64,000 nucleotides of DNA from Sparassis latifolia (taxonomy: Eukaryota; Basidiomycota; Agaricomycetes; Polyporales; Sparassidaceae), in the NCBI GenBank assembly GCA_018466975.1, contig CM031559.1, forward strand, positions 2,604,001 to 2,668,000, in the 5' to 3' direction. A program made the translations under genes and the position numbers. The notes below the pieces were generated by a model that saw nothing but the letters and a program-made list of their open reading frames with translations, ran no database searches and was not told the DNA's origin. Position 1 is the first letter of the stretch, and the number at the start of each line of letters is the position of its first letter. Shown one piece after another: positions 59,561 to 64,000 of this stretch.

Positions 59561-62357
59561 TCACGCCCACGGATTCTCATTATCAGGAATGGTAGGACTA
59601 ATATATACAATGTGGGCATGTGCAGGAGGTGTCTCCAGAGTCGTAATGGTCGTCGTCTCGTCTATCACTTCGTCCTCGGCGTCAAGGATGTTGTCCACGT
59701 CGTCGCCTACTGTGAACATCGCGTCCTGGTCGCCAGACTCATCCTCCACCCCTCCATCCCCTTCCGCCCGCGCCTCGCCGTCATCCACCACATAGCCTCT
59801 GCGATACACCTTGCGCAGGCCTGCGCCGCCGCGCACTGCCGGCTCGCCCTTCCGCCGCTCATAAACCATCTCATCCTGCGCAGCATGGTGGTCCTCTACG
59901 ACGAGGTCGACTGCATCTGGAGGAAGGGCGGGGCGCTCAATTTCCGTGCGAGGCGACGGCGGCGGTCGCATCATCGGACTGCCAGACGGCGACGACGGGG
60001 ATGCCGAACCCGATAGCGCGAGAGCAGGTTGGGCACTGGCAGAGAGGGTACGGACGCGCGGGGAGGGCAGCACATGCTCCTTGCCACTTGTCCACCGCAG
60101 TCGCACTTCACCCATGTCTGGCGCGGGCAGGCGGTCGTCCTCCTTGTTGATGACCACCTCGATCGGAGGCGGAGCGACGTCTCCCCGCAACTTTCCCCTG
60201 CGGCGTGCCCCGTCGGACAGATCGGAATCGTGTCGTTCACGAGGCGTACTCCGATGGAAGTTGCCCGTCGCCCCGTAATTCCCGCTGCGCCCGAGCACCC
60301 TCCCGGGCCCGAGGACGGGCGAGAAGTACGCCCCACGCTCGTCGCGTAGTATCCGCTCCTCCTCTTCCCACATCGTCTTCCGTGCGACCTCGGAGCTCAC
60401 GTCCACGGATGGGTAATGGTAGTCGCCGAAGAGGTACTTCTTGCTGTGCTCGAACAGTTCCTCATCCGCATCATCGAGGTCCCCGAACTCGAGGTCGTAC
60501 CCGTCGCCCGTGTCGTGCGCGGCGCTGAACAGGCCGAAGCCCTCGTCAGGCGGGGATCGCAAATCCGCAGCAGTATGCACCACGTTCTCAGCCTGGCCCG
60601 ACAGGAGGGGGGCATACACTTCTTCTGCCTCGTCCTGGCCCACGACTGTCCCCACCACTCTGTTCACGTGCCGTTCCACACTTCCCGGCGGGCGCGTCGA
60701 CGTTGTGTGCTGCGGCAGCCAATACTTTCTCCTCCCGCCCTGGCTGTACCGCAGACCCGCCCTGATGCGGCGATCGCGGCCGGCGCCCTGGTGGATGTAG
60801 CCCTCACTCGGTTCGAACTCCCGGTAGTCCATGTGCTCGCCACGGAGGGTCGCCTTAGTGTCCTCGACGACGTCCTTGAGCCCGAACGCATCACGGAACG
60901 CGTAGTACACAGGCATGCGTGCGACGTACATTGTCTGGGGGTCGACAAAATCACGCGTCGCGAACGCATACATGTGCGCGATCGCGAAGAGGGGCATCTC
61001 GAAGCATATGAGCGAGTCCGTCAACCCGAGTGAGATGTGCTCGTTGTCCGTGTATGGGCCAAGTTTCGTGATGGCCCCCGCGGCCACGAGAATGGAGATG
61101 AAAATCGACTGCCAGAAGGAGAAGAAGAGGATACCCTTCACGCAGAGGAACTTGGGCATCGGTCTAACTACAAATCAGTTCGGTAAACTCGAAAGAGTCG
61201 TGAATACGTACCTGAAGGGTTTGAGATCATTGTTCACGCACATCCAAAAAATGGCTAAACAATACAAGCTCAGACAGATGCTGGCGTTGTAGACAAGACT
61301 GACATAGAGGTAGCCGGAGTTCGCACGAAGATCTCCCTCGTTGAACTTGCCCAAAAGTTTCAAAATCACCGTGACCAGTGCAAGCATCGGCTTCACCTGG
61401 ACATATTCTGTAGAACAATCAGGACGGGTAATTAAATAATACCTAGCCACTCACGAATGACGCCACGCTTGAGGAACAAAAATGTGTGGGGGTCACTGAC
61501 ATCGACCTCTCTCCAGAATATACTTGTCGGGAATATCGGATACTTGGGCGGACGGCCATGCAGGAGTATAAGAAGCGATCGCTCCCCACCAAGGTATGCG
61601 ATAAGGAGGTCAAAGAAACAGTAAATCACAAACGCCTGTGGACGAGCCGAGAGTTAGCTAGGAGCTGCGATGGGATATATGGAGCCAATGCTAATGTAGG
61701 CCGCAGTTTATGAGCGTAAGCGAACAGGAGGCAAGCCCACGGTACTGTTTCAGTGATTTTTTGCACCTTTCCATGCGAATGGCCCAGACAGCCAAACGTT
61801 CAGCTCACAAACAATGTGGATTGCAAACAACGCCGCAGGATCCACCCTCCGACTCCAACAAATCTAGAATCTCTGCAAAGCGCACCTCCACCTGTGGTCC
61901 CTCCATTACGCATCAAGGAGATCCAAGACATACCTCGTAGATATCCCGTACCACGTCAATGAAGAATGCCGCCTCAAGCGAGAACAGCGAAATAAATGAC
62001 GAAATGGCATATATAGGCACCATGAGCATGATACGCACGACCATGCTGCAACACCAACAGGCGCCGTACGAGCGATGGCACGCAACCCAGACATAAGCAG
62101 ATGAACAACCACGAAGCGAACAGGGCATGCACGAATACGAATATGAACAGTAGCAACAGACGATGAGCAATCGCGAATAGAGCGACGAGACCAAGCACGC
62201 ACCGTTGCAGTACAGGCTTGCGATAGTTCTTGAGGTGCAGAAATATCGATGTCGCAGAGACGACTGTCGCCGTTACCGTCGAGAGTCCCGCGAGTAAGAG
62301 CACGGCGAAGGGGAGAGAGGAGCCCGAGCCCGAACTGAGGTGCAGTAGGTTCAACAT
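59561..62357 (-). CDS. DUF300 / TMEM184 (organic solute transporter alpha-like) membrane protein
   Basis: Read right to left: ATG at 62357 (MLNLLHLSSGSG), first membrane segment, then NYRKPVLQR, MLMVPIYAISSFISL, AAFFIDVVRDIYE, AFVIYCFFDLLIAYLGGE and YVQVKPMLALVTVIL. The last exon 59561..61159 begins with KFLCVKGILFFSFWQS. These are the hallmark segments of PF03619 proteins (seven predicted helices). The last exon also carries a long hydrophilic tail of about 400 residues (EEEERILRDERG; Ser/Pro-rich stretches) ending in NENPWA. Fungal members sit in vacuole or endosome membranes; transport substrates are unsettled. Frames are open and introns ordinary. It shares a 436-base divergent promoter with PEX19. 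Confidence 0.83.
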
Positions 62358-62793
62358 GTCCAATTACAAGTCACGGAATGCTAACATGCACAGTGGAGGT
62401 AGAGGCCGTCAAGAGTTAATCCTTTGAATGCGTCGGGCTGCGCCCTGCGGTGGTTCTGCAAGGATGGGTATCACGCAGGCGTGAAGGTTAGGATCTCGGT
62501 CCCGAAGGAGTCACTGACGACTTCTTACCCAGTAACAAACTAATCCTAACAAAGTAACAACAGCCAGCATACCAAGTAACAATATTTTTCTTACCGGCGC
62601 TACATCCAATGTTACAAAGATAGTACAGGGTAAGCCTGGAGTTATTAGTGCTCTCACTCGGCCTCACCGATATCACCTGTCCGACTGAATCACATTCTTA
62701 AAATACCGTCGAGAGTCCAAGTATCCACTCGAACACGAACACTGCTCATCGCCACACGAAAGACCCACCGGAACGCGAGATACCACCGCGACA
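62358..62793. promoter_or_regulatory. Divergent promoter region of DUF300 and PEX19 genes
   Basis: The 436 bases between two head-to-head start codons must drive both genes. No clear TATA box is visible, as is usual for housekeeping genes. Confidence 0.5.
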
Positions 62794-64000
62794 ATGCCTG
62801 CCCCACCGAAAGCACGCGTCGATGTTGACGAAGACGTAGACGACCTCGACGGTGCGTGTGGTCGCATTTATCAGAATGAAAATTTACGCCGTGCCACCTA
62901 ATTACAGACGTACTCCAGCAATTCAGCCAACCCAAACCCGCCAAAGCACCCCCGGCGGCCTCATCCGCGGCGTCCGCATCCACCAGGACCACCGCGCCCG
63001 CGCCTTCTACCAACACTAACACCAAAGCCAACCCACCACTCGCAGATCTCCCAGACACGGACCTGTCGGAAGATTTCGCACGCGAGCTGACGCGCGGCAT
63101 GGAGTCCCTCATGCGCGAGATCGCGAGCGAGGTAGGGCTCGACCCCGACGCGGCAAAGCTGCACGCCGGCGGAACAGCAGAGGGTACTGACGCGGACAAG
63201 GAGCGGCAGCACGCGTTCAGGGCCGCGTGGGAGGCGATGCTGCTCGAGGGCATGAACGGAGCTGTGGATTTTGACGGGCTGGCTGCGGAAACAGCGGGCA
63301 AGGAGAAAGAGAAAGAGAAGGGGACGGGAACAGGCACGAAGGAGAATGAGAAGGGCAAGGACCAGGCAAGTGTGGGCGGCGAGCACGCGCCGGACTCGTT
63401 CCAGTCGAGTATCCGGAGGGCTATGGAGAAGCTCAAAGAGAGTAATTCGAATTTGCAGGTGCATGGTGTGGTGGTGGCCTTCTTCCCAGGGCTGATATTC
63501 GTTCCCGTCCCTCAGACAGACGCGTCCACCCCAGATTCAATCGAAGCTCTGCTCTCGCAGCTGAAAGCTGAAGGTGGTGGCGGCGAGTCGGAGGACGACC
63601 TGCAAGGCCTGCTCGAGCAGATGATGACAGAACTTATGAGCAAGGACATCCTGTACGACCCACTCAAGGAGTTGCACGACAAGGTGCATTTTAAGCTCTC
63701 GATGTGCAACGTCACGTACTGATTTTCACAGTTCCCCGGATACCTGGCGGAGAACGCGTCGAAGATCAGCGCGGAGGACAAGAAGCGGTACGATAGCCAG
63801 CACGCGGTCGTCACGAAGATTCTTGCGGTGTTCGACGATCCGACATATTCGGACCAGGACGTGCAGAAGGGCGTGCGTATAGTGGAGCTTATGAACGAGG
63901 TAAGTCCTTGAGTTTCGTTCCACACGCGTTCCCTACGTCGGCTTCCAGCGCATATAACCTCATCGCCGCATACTCCCTTGTTCCTGCAGATGCAAAGCTA
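62794..64000 (+). CDS. PEX19: Peroxisomal biogenesis factor 19, 3' end outside the window
   Basis: Exons 62794..62851, 62908..63458, 63516..63683, 63732..63899 and 63990 onward, with introns of 48-90 bases. It starts MPAPPKARVDVDEDVDDLD and continues DVLQQF, the acidic N-terminal PEX3-binding pattern. It then has an Ala/Pro linker, an ELTRGMESLMREI helix, a Lys/Glu-rich insert and the typical core (LEQMMTELMSKDILYDPLKEL, FPGYLAEN, YDSQHAVVTKILAVFDD). PEX19 is the cytosolic chaperone and import receptor for peroxisomal membrane proteins. The second intron is 57 bases, a multiple of three with no stop, so its retention would insert 19 residues without breaking the frame. The C terminus, where a CaaX box is expected, lies beyond the edge. 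Confidence 0.9.

Overview
The window reads as nuclear DNA of a filamentous basidiomycete (Agaricomycetes; the copper radical oxidase and the gene families fit a wood- or litter-decay fungus). The evidence is short spliceosomal introns of about 50-70 bases with GT..AG ends, basidiomycete-type F-box/leucine-rich proteins, a large fungal LINE with an RNase H domain, and housekeeping genes with fungal architecture (NDC1, PEX19, DUF300/TMEM184). Gene names are given from recognised motifs read in the sequence; no database search was possible.

Layout. 1-8.3 kb: a near full-length LINE retrotransposon (about 7.0 kb) flanked by a 7-base candidate target duplication. Its coding frame stays open for 6.6 kb apart from two in-frame stops. 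It sits against, and may split, an F-box gene that continues to 9.9 kb. 10.5-11.5 kb: a second, damaged F-box gene on the minus strand. 12.1-12.7 kb: a non-coding element with about 118-base inverted terminal repeats and a small palindromic element nested in one arm. 14.8-15.5 kb: a four-helix membrane protein. 17.5-21.1 kb: three small secreted threonine-rich proteins that share one intron position. 21.8-30.1 kb, all on the minus strand: a short ubiquitin-conjugating enzyme, a RING-H2 protein with a C-terminal CRIB domain, and a divergent ClpB/Hsp104-like AAA+ protein whose second ATPase site looks dead. 31-32 kb: a conserved unknown protein. 33.2 and 59 kb: two copies of an odd TTTTCGGGGGT-rich non-coding repeat. 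35.1-37.5 kb: a membrane-anchored copper radical oxidase (glyoxal oxidase-like) with three one-base frame breaks. 39.1-40.7 kb: a LanC-like protein. 41.7-42.4 kb: a 170-residue unknown. 44.1-44.8 kb: a small hydroxylaminobenzene-mutase-like membrane protein. 45.1-47.7 kb: nucleoporin NDC1. 49.1-58.5 kb: an array of five O-methyltransferase copies (one clean, two each broken by one indel, two old relics), with two copies lying in a visible 2.6-2.9 kb tandem duplication. 59.6-62.4 kb: a DUF300/TMEM184 membrane protein, divergently transcribed from PEX19, which runs off the right edge.

Most of the window to about 34 kb and the methyltransferase array look accessory: mobile elements, damaged multigene-family members, unknown small secreted proteins. 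NDC1, DUF300 and PEX19 look like ordinary conserved genes. The neighbourhood most worth a second look is 21.8-30.1 kb, where E2, RING-CRIB and Hsp104-like genes lie in a row on one strand. Several frame breaks (oxidase, methyltransferases) fall in short homopolymers, so some may be sequencing errors rather than mutations.
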